A stretch of DNA of 64,000 bases from Whitmania pigra. Lineage: Eukaryota; Annelida; Clitellata; Hirudinida; Haemopidae. The translations under genes and the position numbers were made by a program. Of the stretch, positions 14,310 to 27,800 are shown in pieces (position 1 is the first letter of the stretch; every line of letters begins with the position of its first letter). Under the pieces are notes generated by a model. The model saw only the letters and a program-made list of their open reading frames with translations, searched no databases and was not told where the DNA came from. Location of the stretch: NCBI GenBank assembly GCA_021613335.1, contig JAJTWR010000269.1, positions 1,493,501 to 1,557,500 of the forward strand, read 5' to 3'.

Positions 14310-17300
14310 TCACTTGCTGTTGTTGCCGTCGTTGTTGCTGTTGGTGTCGTGAAAAGTTGAACGTCGTTGTCGAGTTGATGGTTGTGGTTGTTGTTTCACT
14401 GTAGGACCTCCGATCTGAAACGGACAATTAATCCATTGAGTTGAGATGATAAAGACGTAAATACTACTCAAGTTTAATGAATATTAATAATATTAATACT
14501 AAATGGGTTTCACTTGAATGGCTGAGAATCACGAGGCAAATGAGGCAAGGTAAGCAATTCCAAATCCAGTAAATTAACCCAACAATGATTGGAACTCGAA
14601 CCATGCATTTCAAATCTTCTAAGGCATCAACAAACCATTGGCAACAATAGAATGGGTGCAGTCTGTAAACCACCCAACCTAAATTGTCACCACCATCATT
14701 ACTATCATTATCATCAACACCACAACAACCATTAAAAGCTTGCAAAGTCAGGGTCATTCCACTCAGAGATATGAGAGACCAACTAAGAGGAAATGGCAGC
14801 TTTCCCAAAAAAAAAGGCAAAACTTCCATGCAGTGAAACGAAAACTGAAGACAACTTGAAGCAACAAGCAGGTCATATGGGTTACATTGTTAGGGGTCAA
14901 GAACACCAAGGAGATGGATGGACGGATGGATGGAAAGGCATGCCCAACAATTGGAGGTACTTGCTGACCTTTGTTAGGTGTTTGCAAATGATGGCCCGGG
15001 CTTGGTCTCTGCTCTTAGTGTTAGTCTCAACGTCTGAAGCAGAGGGATCGATAACCTCGTTGGGTGTGAACAGGCAGGGTAGAGAGGGTGAATGGGTGAT
15101 CTTGCGGAGGGTGAAACCAGGGTGGGGATGGTGAAAGTATTGCGAGCGATGAGAAGACAAGGAGGGACGAATGGTGGCAAAAGCGTGGACGCTAGACATA
15201 GACGATCGCTTAACGCCGGCACCGCTAGAAACAGACCCGATCGGCACCAAGAGGGTGGTCCTTTTCTTTTCCTCGGAGGTTTCCGGACCACCCCTCGATG
15301 GAGATTTTGAGGGAGAGGAAACTCGAAAACCTGTGAGTTGAACTTGTGCAGGAGATGAAGATCCGAGCAACGAAGTGCTCTTCTTGGGGACACCGGGTTG
15401 ATTTAGTACGTCGGGCAATGTTCTGCCATTGTTATGAATTGTCTGCTCGCTCCTCGCATGGCTGGATAGCAGACTCTCAAGCTGTGCGAATAATTATAAT
15501 AATAACTAATTAAACCTTCAAACATTAATCATAAAGATAATAAATATTCAAATAACCCAATGAGTAAACTCATTATAATAATATGCAACGTATTTAGTTG
15601 TGTAATATCGTTAAACAGTAATTAACTAATATGAAAATGAGTTCGAACGTAATATTGAACACAGCAATAACAAACCTCCCGATTCCTACTTTTGAGCCTA
15701 TTGATCTCTTCTTGATCCTTCTTGGCTGCTTCGTTCAGCTTCCTGACAAACTCCTGCCTCTCTTGGACCCTCATGTGCTCAGAGGCTGCAAGTTGTTTCT
15801 GGATGTCCCTGGCCAAGTTCTGGGCTTCCTTGGCTGCTTTGTCAAGATCTGTCAAACAGTTGGTGCAGTCCACAATCAACGGATAGAGAATAATAATGCA
15901 ACAAATATAACAGCCTATTTGAATATTCATTCTCAATAAGTATTAATAAATCACTTTTCTTTGAAGACTTTCTTAACAGTAAAACCCCTGGAATCATTTT
16001 ATCAAACCAACCCTTGTTGGAATTATCGGGAATAGGATTGGATGGAGGCAGAGGAGCACCATAAACTGTGCCTCCAAAGCAGGAGGACTGTTTGACTCCC
16101 ACCTTTGAATGGACGCCCCCTCCGAACCTGTTCCTGATGTCCGAAACCTTGGAAGCAGACGACTTCTCGTCCCCTTGTTGCTGATTTGAGGACGCCTATT
16201 GAGAGTGTTGCGTTTAATAAGCATGCAAGAAACATCATCCAACATCACCATTATCGTCATCATCATCATCATCATTATTATTATTGTGTTGTTAAAGTTC
16301 AATGTTTGATAACAATAGTTATACATCATCATCTGCACCATACACAATGGATGAGCCACATATATTTCCAAAAAGCTTGCTATACTATTCAATTTGCGAA
16401 ATAGCATCATTGAACAGAGAAATGTAACTATTATCTGAAGTTCTCTTTGGCAACCTTTATCTGCTCAGTCTTGTTCACATTCTCCAGGATCTTGCACTTG
16501 TTTTCGAATTCCTTTCTCGTCGTTTCCTCTCGCTGGAGTTGAACCTGCAGCTCTTCGATCTTCTGATTTGACGCACGGAGCTGGCCACTCAAACTGTCAT
16601 TCTGAAAACATTTTCAAACCCTAATTATTAACATAAATAATAATTTGCATTATAATATGCAACTAATTATGGCACATATATAATTAATGTGGGAGCTTAA
16701 ACGAGGAAAATCCTTAAAAATAATATAATATCACAAAATCTTGCTAATTGATTCCAAACCAGGCCTTAAGTATTAATATTAAACTTCAAATTAATATTAA
16801 TTAATTAATATTACCTTCAAAAGATCCTAAAGCTTTAATGAAAATGTCACATGCAATGTTCACGTAACGTCATTCACAATGTTACTTACCAGAGCCTGTC
16901 TTTTAATAAGTTCCTGTCTCTCAAGTTCTAGCCTCCTTTTACTTTCTGCATCATCATCAGGATGGAAGGATTGAAGGTTGGTTGAAGGAACGGATGTAGG
17001 AGATGACTTGGGAGAAGTGAGCAGCTGCGTGATTCAGATCAATGAAGGTCAAACAAAGGTGAAGTGACGAGGTGATCAGGTTTGCTACTAGTAAATTTCA
17101 TGTGGTTTAGTTATCTATGATTTCATGGCTCTCGGAAATATTGATATTTATTAAATATATTACATTATAAAATAATCAGTTGAATTTGACTGAAAAAACA
17201 TTAGATTTAAAATGAAGGGTTACTGAAAAATAAAAAAGTTACAAATTATGATAGCTAACTCAGAATATTCTGAATAATTCTAACAAAACCACAATAATTC

Positions 17301-20300
17301 TAACAAAGCAGTTAACAAGCTTCACCTGGGTCTTCAACTTTTCCACTTCTCCTCTCAGCCAATCACAGGTGACCTTGTTCTCCTCGATGATCTTGTTCTT
17401 CTCGGAGATGACCTTTTGTAGGTCATATCGTTCCATATTCATCCGTTTGGAGTTTTCCGACAACTCCCTCTTCAAGTCCTCGATCTCCTTCTTCAGTCCG
17501 GCCTCTCTTTCTGCCACCACGGAAGCATCTTCGACCGGAGCAAAAACAAAGGTGTTCTGAGCCGGGCCGTCGCAGCTCGTTCCTTCCGCTTCTAGTTTTC
17601 CTTGTAGTTCCTGGCAGCGCATGAAATAGGAATCGATTTCCTTTTCCAGTTTCTCCTTGAGGTCCTTCAGTTCCTGATTCTCGAACTCCTTGGAGGCGAG
17701 TTGCTCCATCAAGTCGGAGTTGGACCGAGTCTTTTCCTCGACGATCTTTCTGAGTTGTGCGGCATCTTCCGAGCCAGGAGTCGATGTTTCTTTTTGTAGG
17801 GATAATTCCTTCTTGAGGGTCTCGAGTTCTCTGGTGAGTTTTGAATTGTGGGTGACGAGCTTTGACTGGTCCTTCTCCAAGTTGATTTTTTCCTGCATCA
17901 TCAGCTTGTGCTTGCTTTCTATTTCTTCCAGCTGTTTCTTGACGGTTGCATGCTTCCTCTGAGCATCTTCCAAGTCCTGCTGGAGTTTCTTCGAGTTGAT
18001 AGGAGGAGACGTCGACGGATCATTGCTTTTGGTTTGAAAGACTGGATACTGGAAATGGGATTCAGCATCAGCAAATCAGTTCATTCACTCATCAATCAAT
18101 CTCTCCATCCCTCTATCCATCCAAGATAAAATATAAATTCTTACCCTTGAAGCAATGCTAGGTCTTCTGGTCTCATTAGGCTGAGGAATGCCTTCGACTT
18201 TTCCCTTGAGTTCCTTGATCTGCTTCTCGAGGTCTTGTTTCTCATTTTTCCATGAAAGTGGAGCCACTGTACTGGAACCCTTGAATTTGATTTCCTTGTT
18301 CTGCAGTGGAAATTGGACTAAATTGGAGATAGATATTCTTTGTAAAAGATTATAGGGCTTGCACAATGATATGATTGCACAATGTCTGATGATTGCAATG
18401 TATAACTGTTTTAGTGATGATGGTGGTGATGTAATTGATGAAGGTAACGATGACGACTACTTAAGTGGAAAAGTGATGGTGTTAAACGTTATTCCATGTG
18501 GACCTCTTTCACAAGTCTGTCGTTTTCCTTCTTCAGTTCATCGTTCAACTTCTGAAGATGATCCACCTTATGCCTCATGTTTTCTTTTGGCTGCAATTAT
18601 TCATTGTGACAATCAAAGGTAGTACAATCGCCCGACCATTCGCACACCGCCCTATACAAGAGCACTCCCCGGCTTTGCCCGGGTTTCGAACGCGACACAT
18701 TACAGCCATTTTCAAAACTGCAGCACATGGGAACACAGTGCACTGAGCTAACCTATGTGCTGAAAGTTCATTAGACCAAACGATATCATCACAAGAACAT
18801 GACAAAGACAAACCTCGTCATTATGCTTGTCATTCACCAGTCTTTTGTGGGTTTCCTGAAGCTCTTCAAGTTCCTTCTTATACTGCCTGTGTTTGGCCAA
18901 CTCTGCTTCTGTGCATGATAGCTGCAAAGAACAATAATTAAAGCATATTATAACAATAACATGATAATATTATATCTTCTAATTTAATCTCAGCTCGTTA
19001 ATTCACCTCTAATCAATTTGACCAATTTTTAACTAACCACCTTTTTAGGTACTAATAACTGGTTAATTAAGTAATTAATAATTCTGACCTTCTAATCATT
19101 ACCATGCAGCAGCAACAACAACAACAACAACAAAACATTCATCCAGTCAAAGCTTCTCTCCCTTGGACACTCATTACAATGTTGAAAGAGCTCAATGTTT
19201 CTCTAAATTCCTCACTTTGGAAATCAATTCCTCGTGTTTGTTCTTCAATTCCTCGTGCACCTGCTGAAGATCGGTTAGCTTCTTCTCGAGGTCGGATAAC
19301 CTCGTGACCTCTTTGTTTGACTTTTTGAGGTCATCCTTAGAGGTCTGAAGATCCTTCTTTGTCTTGGCATGGTCCTCCCTTTCTTTCTTCAGCTCCTTGG
19401 TGCTCGAGTCGAGCTGATCCTTGTACCTCTTGAGGTCGAAGCTGTTGTTCGAGTTTTCTTCTTTCAGTTTCTTCATTTCATCTCGAGACTTGACGTTCTC
19501 TTCTTTTAGTCTCTTCAAGTCTTCGTCGTGTTTCTTCCCGTGCTCTGCGGAGAGGTTGAGCTTATCCTTGGCGTGTTTGATTTCGTTCTTCTGCGAAGTG
19601 TTCTCCCCTTTGAGTGCCTTCAGTTCTTCCTTCAGAGTTTTGATTTCTGCTTCGTTCGATTTGAGAACCTCTTTTGTCTTCTTCATCTCGTCTTCGAGTT
19701 TTTCGTTGACAGATTTCAGGGAGTCGTAGTCTGATTTCAACTTTTTGAGGTCCTCTGAAGATTTGTCGAGTTCTTCTTTGGCGTTCTTGAGACTTGAACT
19801 GTTTGACTTGAGAGATTCATTCTCGGTCGTTTGTCTCGTGCAGAATGTCTTCAGTTGGTTGTGCTCCTCTTTGACGGATTTCAATTCCTTCTCTTTTCCT
19901 TTTAAATCTTCTCTCAGCTTCTTGAGGTCATCTTTCAATCTGTTCTTCTCGTCCTCGATGTAAGACCTGTCATCTTTGGTGACCTTCAAATCGTCCTTGA
20001 CCTTCTGAAGATCTTTATCCTTCGACCTCAAATCATTCTGCAGTTTCTTTAACTCGTCCTTCGAGTTTTGAATTTCATCTTTCAGCTTTTGAACTTCGGA
20101 GTTTGATTTCTTCAGCTCATCTTTGAAGCGTTTCGTTTCTTCCTTTTGGTGCTGAGCAACATCTTTCTCCTTGTTTGCAGCTTCCCTCAACTGGTTCAAT
20201 TCATCTCTAAGGGACTTCGTGTCAGCTTCAGACTTCTCGAGGTTCTCCTTGAACTTTTCCAACTCCTCCTGAGTCTCTTCGTGCTCCTCCTTCTCGTCGT

Positions 20301-21818
20301 CGAGTTCTTCCTCCAATTTTTCCACTTCGTCGGACAATCTCTTCACTTCTTTCTTCAGGTCGTCTCTTTCCTCTTCTATTTCCTTTTGCTTCTGTCTTTC
20401 CATCCTCTTGTTGAAGACGTTGGTCGACAATTCCTCTTTGACCTGCTCCAGTTGACCTCTCACCTCTCGCGTTTCTTCGCCCGCCCTTTTCACCTCGTCC
20501 TTGAACTTCTTCGTCTCTTCTTTGGCTGCGTCGACGTCCGACTTTGCCTTCTGCAGTTGAAATTCGAGTCTCGAAATCTTGCTCTGCAACTTCTGAATGT
20601 CCTCGTTGGTTCGATCGGTTTTGTTCTTCGTCGACTCGTACTCGGTCATGTAGAACTTGAGCTCCTCCGAGGACTTCTTGTGGAAGAGTTCCTGTTGTTT
20701 CCTCTCGTCTTTCAGACTTTCGAGTTCCTCGGCTGATCTCTTGAGAGACTCGTTGGCAGTTTTGAGGTCGTCTTTGAGCAGCATGTAATCGATGCTGCTG
20801 GTCTTCAAGTCCTCCTTCAGATTTTTCACCTCCTCTCTGAGGCATTTCAACTCCTCCTTGTAGGTTTTTGCTTCTGCCTTGCTGTCTTTGGCCTCCTCTC
20901 TGGCATTCTTCGATTCGTTTCTCGCAGCGTTCAGTTCATCTTTGAGTTTCTTTAACTCGTCAACGTTCAACTGTGCCTCCTCCTTGGCCGCTCTCAGTTC
21001 TGCCCTGAACTCCTTCTTCTTGCTGCTTAAGTAATCCTTCTCCAGCTTCAGGTCGTCCCTGAGTCTCGCGATTTCTTCCTCGAGCGACGTGCAGTTTTTC
21101 TTGCCCTCTTCGATGGACACGTCGCGGGCCTTGATCTGCAAGCCAAGAAACAACATGCGGTTAGTGGGAAGTGCATGGGCAATGAACAATGAACGAGGAG
21201 ATAGCCAACATTTCCAGCTAGTCGAATGGAAATGTCATCTAAGACCGATGTTAGCATAAAAAAAGGAAACAACAACAACAACAACAACACCGACAAACTA
21301 GGGAGAGTTGGGAAAAGCTTAGCATTGCCAACACCAGGATCATCATCACCCTAACTTAATGTAACTGGAGCAACAACTATCATCACCATCACCACCTCAA
21401 CCACCATCATCATCATGACTGACTGACCTCCCTCGAGAGTTCATCACATTGTTCCTCCACTGTCCTCTTCGAGTTCATCTCCTTCTCCAACATGGACGAC
21501 AATTCTGATATCTTAGATTCGAGGTCCTTGAGAGATTCATTGCTCTCATCAATCTGGAAAGTAATTTGGGCTCATTAGTATTCATAAAAACTTCACGATG
21601 ACTCTGGTGATGACGATGATGTTGCTAGTGGTGATGAGAAGTTGTTGTTGATACGATGCAAATAATGCCAAATATAATTAAAATAAATATTTATAAATGT
21701 ATAATTAAAATAATTTATGCTGTCAGCATGAAAACATTATTTTTAAAAAGTCACTTTGTTGCACTGTAAAGTCGACCAATAAGTTTAAGAGCACAAATTC
21801 AATTATCTACTAGAAGGA

Positions 21819-21852
<34 letters not shown>

Positions 21853-24800
21853 TATTATTAGCAGTACTATTATTAATAGTATTATTATGTTAATTATATT
21901 TATATAAAAATAATTATATTATATTAACATAATAATCATAATTATGTTAATTATATTTATATAAAAATAATTATATTATATTAACATAATAATCATAATT
22001 ATGTTAATTATATTTATATAAAAATAATTATATTATATTAACATAATAATCACACATCCATCACGATCAGCATGCACATTAGATCTCATTTGGCTGACCT
22101 CAGCAGACAATTGTCTGCAATTCTCTTCAGACTTTTGTTTCTTCTCCGACTCCTCATCCAGTTCTTCCTTCAATCTTCCCATTTTCACCTGGAGATCCTG
22201 GAGTGTTGCTTTCCTCTCTTCCACCTGTAATCACAATCATTACCGTAATCATTATCATCATCATCGTAATCATTATCATCATCACTGTAATCATTATCAC
22301 CATCACTGCAGTCATTGTCATTGTCATCATCGCATTGTCAAGTTATGTGTTTGAGGCAACAATCACAGCACATCATTTCAATTGCACATCACATTTATTA
22401 CATCACAGAGATCATCATCATCATCATCATCATCACCATCACCATCATCATCATCATCATCATTACCTCTCTCTCGCTTTTCTCCAGAGAAGCCTTCAGC
22501 TCATCGACCTGATCATTTAGGCCAAGGTTTTCAGCTTGCATGGAGTCAATCTGCAATTGAAATTCACATTGTTGGAGATTCAACCAATCAATCATCGTTG
22601 TTGATTGATCACATTAATCAATTTTACTTGAATGTTAATTCAGATTGTGATTATGATGATGACCTCAATGATGATGATGATGAAAACAACCCATTGCTAA
22701 TAAAGGCAAATCAGTTAACAATTTTCAATAACATAACATGAGGCCAAGAATGTTCGAATGAAAAGTGGATTCCAATGGTTTGGTAGTTTGTAATTACTCG
22801 CTTAAGTTGCACTTTCTGCTTTTAATGTTAATAATGGATTAATAATAATTAAAACATGTTATTACTTTGACAATATTTCATATATCATCATAGCTATTCT
22901 GACAATTAGCCCAAATGTATGAGTACTTTGAAGTAAAAATTGATTTTTTGTTTATAAATAAATGTTAAACAATGACAAGAAGGATATACATCGAAATAAT
23001 TTAATACAACAATTAATGATGCAATGGATGATGCAATACATGATACAATGCAATCCACAATAACTACCTCCTCTTTGTATTCAGAGATCTCCTTCTTGAG
23101 TTTGTCTATTTCTGAATCTTTTGATTCCAAAGCTTCCTTGGACTTTCTTTCCAATTCTGCTTTTTCATTCTAAATATAAAAAATTAAATAATGATTAAAT
23201 ATTAACTAAATATTACTAAATATTATCCAACAAACAACAAAGATTAGATTATACATTTATGAGTAAATGTAATTTGGAGAAATACTTTTTTATTTATATT
23301 AGTAATTATGTTTGCAGAAATAAAATGAAATTACTTGCTGCAGAGTTTTACGAACGATAACGGCGATAACAACTTCAATAACGACATCCACACATAACTA
23401 ATTTCTTGCAACTCAACCATCATCCGATAAGTAATTGTGTTCCAATGAATATTTTTAACCAGACGAGATCAACAACTTAATTGCATTAATAATAAACGAT
23501 TAATTAGTTGGTACCTTTGTGAATCATAATCATTTGATTAATAAAAATACAATAAAGAAGGAAAATTACTCTCCTCATAAAACTCAAGGCTTCAGAAATG
23601 ATCTGCTAGGATTAAAAATAAATAATCCGATCAGAAACAACAATCAGTCTGAAACGTTCGCAAGGAACGCAAGTTCAAAGACTACCCGATAGTTGTAAAT
23701 AAATACATAACTTAACGATGATTAAAAAATAGTCATATTTTATTATTATAAAATTCATAATTATCATCATACTTATATACAAAATAATAATAAATAACAG
23801 CATAAAACATTCATTAGAGAGACATCTCAAGTCTCCTGAAAAAGATGCAAGTAACAACTGCAGAAGCACGTTGGTCTTGTAGTTTGCAGAAATCGATGAA
23901 CCGAATGATGTCAGGAAAGAAATTCTTCTTCTTCAAAAGACCATAAAAGAAGAAAATTCATCTTTCAGAAAAGAATTAATCGTTGGAAAAACATGAGAAA
24001 TGACTAGCACGTTTGGTCTAGACATGGAGATTACAGAGTGTTTGCTGAAGTGATGATGTGATAATGTGATGATGTGCAGGTGCACTGCTAAGCTACAAAT
24101 GATTTGTATGAGTTTCTCGTGAAATTTTCCACTTTCTAGTCCAACTCCAGACACGGACAGGATAATATTGAAATCAAATGTCACTTAAAATTGGAAGCAA
24201 TAATTCAACATATACATATAATCAATGAGTTGATTTTTCACGAAAATTAAGTTACCATGAACATCATCATCATCATCATCATATAGCTCAGCATCATTAC
24301 CATCGCCACCACCAAGAAGAATGAATAAAACCCAACAACAACTCACAGAAAGCTGAGCACTCTCCTTCTTGAGCACGTCGTACTCCTCCATCAGTTCGTC
24401 GTGCGTCGTCCTCAACTTCTTCAGTTCTTCTGCCACCTCCTCCTTGCCCGATTCGGACTCTTCCAACTTCTCGTTCAGTTCGTCGATGCTGTCGTTCGAC
24501 TCCTCGATTTTCTCGTTCAGTTCGTCGATCTTCTCGTTCAGCTCCTCGATCTTCTGCTCGAGTTCGGACGTCTTGTCTTCGGCTTGTGAAACCTTGTCTT
24601 CCAGCTCGGAGTTCTTGTCCCTGCTGTTCTTCAGCTCCCCGTTCAGTCCGTCCCTCTCGGACACCAGGCACTCCAGTTCCCTCTCCTTGCTTCCGATCTT
24701 CTCTGACAGTTCGTCGTACTCTGTCACTTGAGTTTCAATCTTATCTTTCAAGTCGGCTGGATAAGATTTCAATTAATAGAATTATTAGAATTAATTATTA

Positions 24801-27800
24801 TGATTTTATTATATTAAAGAGCAATTATTAACATAATTTATTTCAATGTTGGCATTGTTTTTGGAATGCTTAACAAAGATAATGATAGCAACTTTACGAC
24901 CAATACATAATAACATTATTAAACAACAAACTGTTTTAAAAAAATAAGCAATAACAATAATCAAGCATTAATAATTATTAACAATTACCTGAATTAATAA
25001 ACCAACCAACAGCAACACAACAACAACAACAACAATAGGGACATCAGAAACAACAAAAACAACCCCAATACCTATAGCACTGTTAAGTTCAGCTATCTTT
25101 TTGTCACAAGTCTGAACTTCATGGCTGTTCTGGAGCTTCCTCTTGTGCTCCTTCATCTCTTCTTCCATGTTCAGAATCTTCTCCTCGAGTCCCGCCATCC
25201 TCTTCCTCAGGAGTCGACAGTCGACTTCAGGGTCCCTGGCCTTGTAAGAAGAGGAAAGGATTGAGGACGAGAGAGGCTTCGACAGTTCCTCAGACTGAGA
25301 CTGGATGTTGGTTAGCTTCAACTCTTCCCTGTGCGGGTCATTGCGTAGGGTCGATTGATGAATGATCAGAAATTATTAAACTGCATTTCGAGATCTCAAA
25401 ACATGTTGACGACGGTAGTGATGAATTTAACATAACAACACAGACATGATCCAATCAAGCATGGCCTGTGATAAACAAATTGATTTTTAATAATCTTAAA
25501 GTGCGATGACCATAAAACATATCATTTTTAATTAATTATATTAAATTATTATACTTCAACAGGGAAATAAATTGTCAAAAACAATTTAGTATGATGCAGA
25601 TGGACATGATGATTGGATAAAAAACATCAAAAGAATCAACACGGGTTGAATAGATAAGTTTTGAGATTAAATTTAGCTTAGCTGTCTCTGGAAGACCAAT
25701 TGCTTTTAATTTTTGAATTTCTCAATAAAATTATCATCATTAATTATTAATTAATAATTAATTAACCATCCTCAAACTAACTTCAGATCAGCATTCTCCA
25801 TCTCAAGGTTTTTAATCTTTTGTAGGAGATCGGCTCTCGTCTTGGGGAGGAGGTCGTCCAAATCTCTTTCGACTTCGAGTTGTTTCAGCAGCTTCTTGTT
25901 TTCGGCAACCAGTTTGTCCTTTTCTTTTTCAATTTGATCCAATCTGTCCTTCAACATGACAAGATCTTTGCCCACATTTGCATCTGATTCAGAAGAAGAA
26001 TTGCTCCTGACCAAGGACGGTGCGTCCTTGGATTTAGAAGTTTCTGAGCCGGGAGTAGACGACCTAATAACATCATCAGCATATTCACTGATGCAGTAAA
26101 TAGCGTGATAATAAATGGTTTAGTAAATTTGTAAATAGTAGTTGTATTATAAATTAAATTAGCTGAATCGAGTACAATCATAATGATAATTTAATCAATA
26201 TAACCAATGAATAATTCATTAATTGGCCTATAATACACAAAAAGAGATGCTAGATTTAAATACAAAGCCCCAAGATAAAACTAACATTACCTGGAATTAT
26301 CATTTTTTTCCATTTTTGATTTGAGATATTTCACAGCAAACACCAAGTTTTCATTGTCTTGCATAACTTCATCTAGTTTCTTTCTAGTAGCTTTCAGGTT
26401 AGACTCTGCAGCTTCAAATCTATGTAAACAAATAAAATGCAATTTGAAAAATCAGAAAAAAATCTGATAGAGCAATATGGCAAGTATCAAAGAAAAAAAA
26501 CATATTCGGGCTCAAATTAGTTTACTTTTGCTGAAGTAATTTGCTCCCGATTTTTCCTTTTGCCAAATCATCGTCAGAATCACTATCATCTCCCAATGAA
26601 GATGCCGAATGCGATCTTGAATAACCCTTCCCGATGAGATTTTTCTTTGACTGTTCTAATTGTTCGACTTTCCTCTTCGTTAGCCTCAGTTCTGTTTCTG
26701 CTACGTGAAGCTTGTCCTTCAATTCCTCGATTTCATCACTATCTTTTCTCCTCTTTAAAAACAAAACATGTTAACAAACAATGAACACTAAAACAAATTG
26801 AGCGCCTTAGCAGACGTCATTCCCGTTTCTTAATTCTCCAAAATAAAACAATTTTAATATATTATTAAAATGCAGTGATTTAAGATAAAAAAAAATAATA
26901 AAGCGATCTATTTATCTGAATTATTTCATACTTTATGTCCGATCTCCTAGACACGAACTAATACCGCTACAAAGATGGCAAGACGGCATTCTCATCAACA
27001 GATGGAAATTATCAATCATATCCGTTTGATGTGAATATTTTCAGAGGATCTATTTACGACTTACAATTTTTTGCTCTTCTTTTTTGCCCTTGGTTACTTT
27101 TTCTAACTCTTCGCGAAATCTCGAAGAGAGCTCTTTGGTTATTTTGAGCTCTTCTTCCATGGCTCTTATTTTTTGTTTGTCATCCGAAGACTGTTCAAAA
27201 ATGTTCATTTAATATGTCTAAAGATAAAAAAAAAACTAAGTGCATGTCAAACACATGCTATCACGAACTTACCCTAAAACAATCTTCTAGGGTTTTAATC
27301 TTTTCATTGAATTTGCCTTTCTCTTCTTCCAACTGCTCGATTCGCCGTTCGGATTTGCGCAGTTTGAACTGAAATATTCTGTTGTTCTTTGAAACGTTTT
27401 CCAGTTCTTTCTTGAGTTCCTTCACTTCGAGTGATTCGTCTTCTTTGAATTGGTCCTTTACCTCTTCCATCTCCAACTGAAGATCTCTGACTTCTTGTTT
27501 AAGGTCTTCGTTCTCGATCATTGCCATGTTGTACTTAGATTCGCTATCCTCGAGTTTCTTTCTGAGATCGGCAATTTCGTTTTCCTCTTGAGTCAGGGAT
27601 GCTCGTTCACTTTCTGGAAGTTTCAGTTTGTCGAGTAGCCGAGACTTTTCTGACTTGAGTCGACTGGTTTCATGATCGAGCTGTTCAATGACACTCTCGT
27701 AGTACTGCTTCATATCTTCGTAATCACTCTTCTTATTCGACAGAAGACCGCTCAGAGCCGCCTTTTCCCTTTCCTGCTTTTCGATTTTTTCCTCCAACTC

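Noticed and set aside
14464..14987. Minus-strand open frames between the last two inferred exons of the coiled-coil gene
   Set aside because: They overlap the inferred intron and show no continuity with the coil or tail. The phase-consistent join goes from 14969 to 14414.
18634..18764. A functional tRNA gene
   Set aside because: A and B boxes are present, but I could not form a cloverleaf with an acceptor stem and anticodon arm, and related copies occur elsewhere. A SINE is the better call.
20146..20845. Open frames opposite and out of frame within the large coiled-coil exon
   Set aside because: Lys/Glu/Leu heptad codons read in other frames give long open but low-complexity frames. The minus-strand in-frame reading is continuous for 640 codons and is bounded by splice sites.
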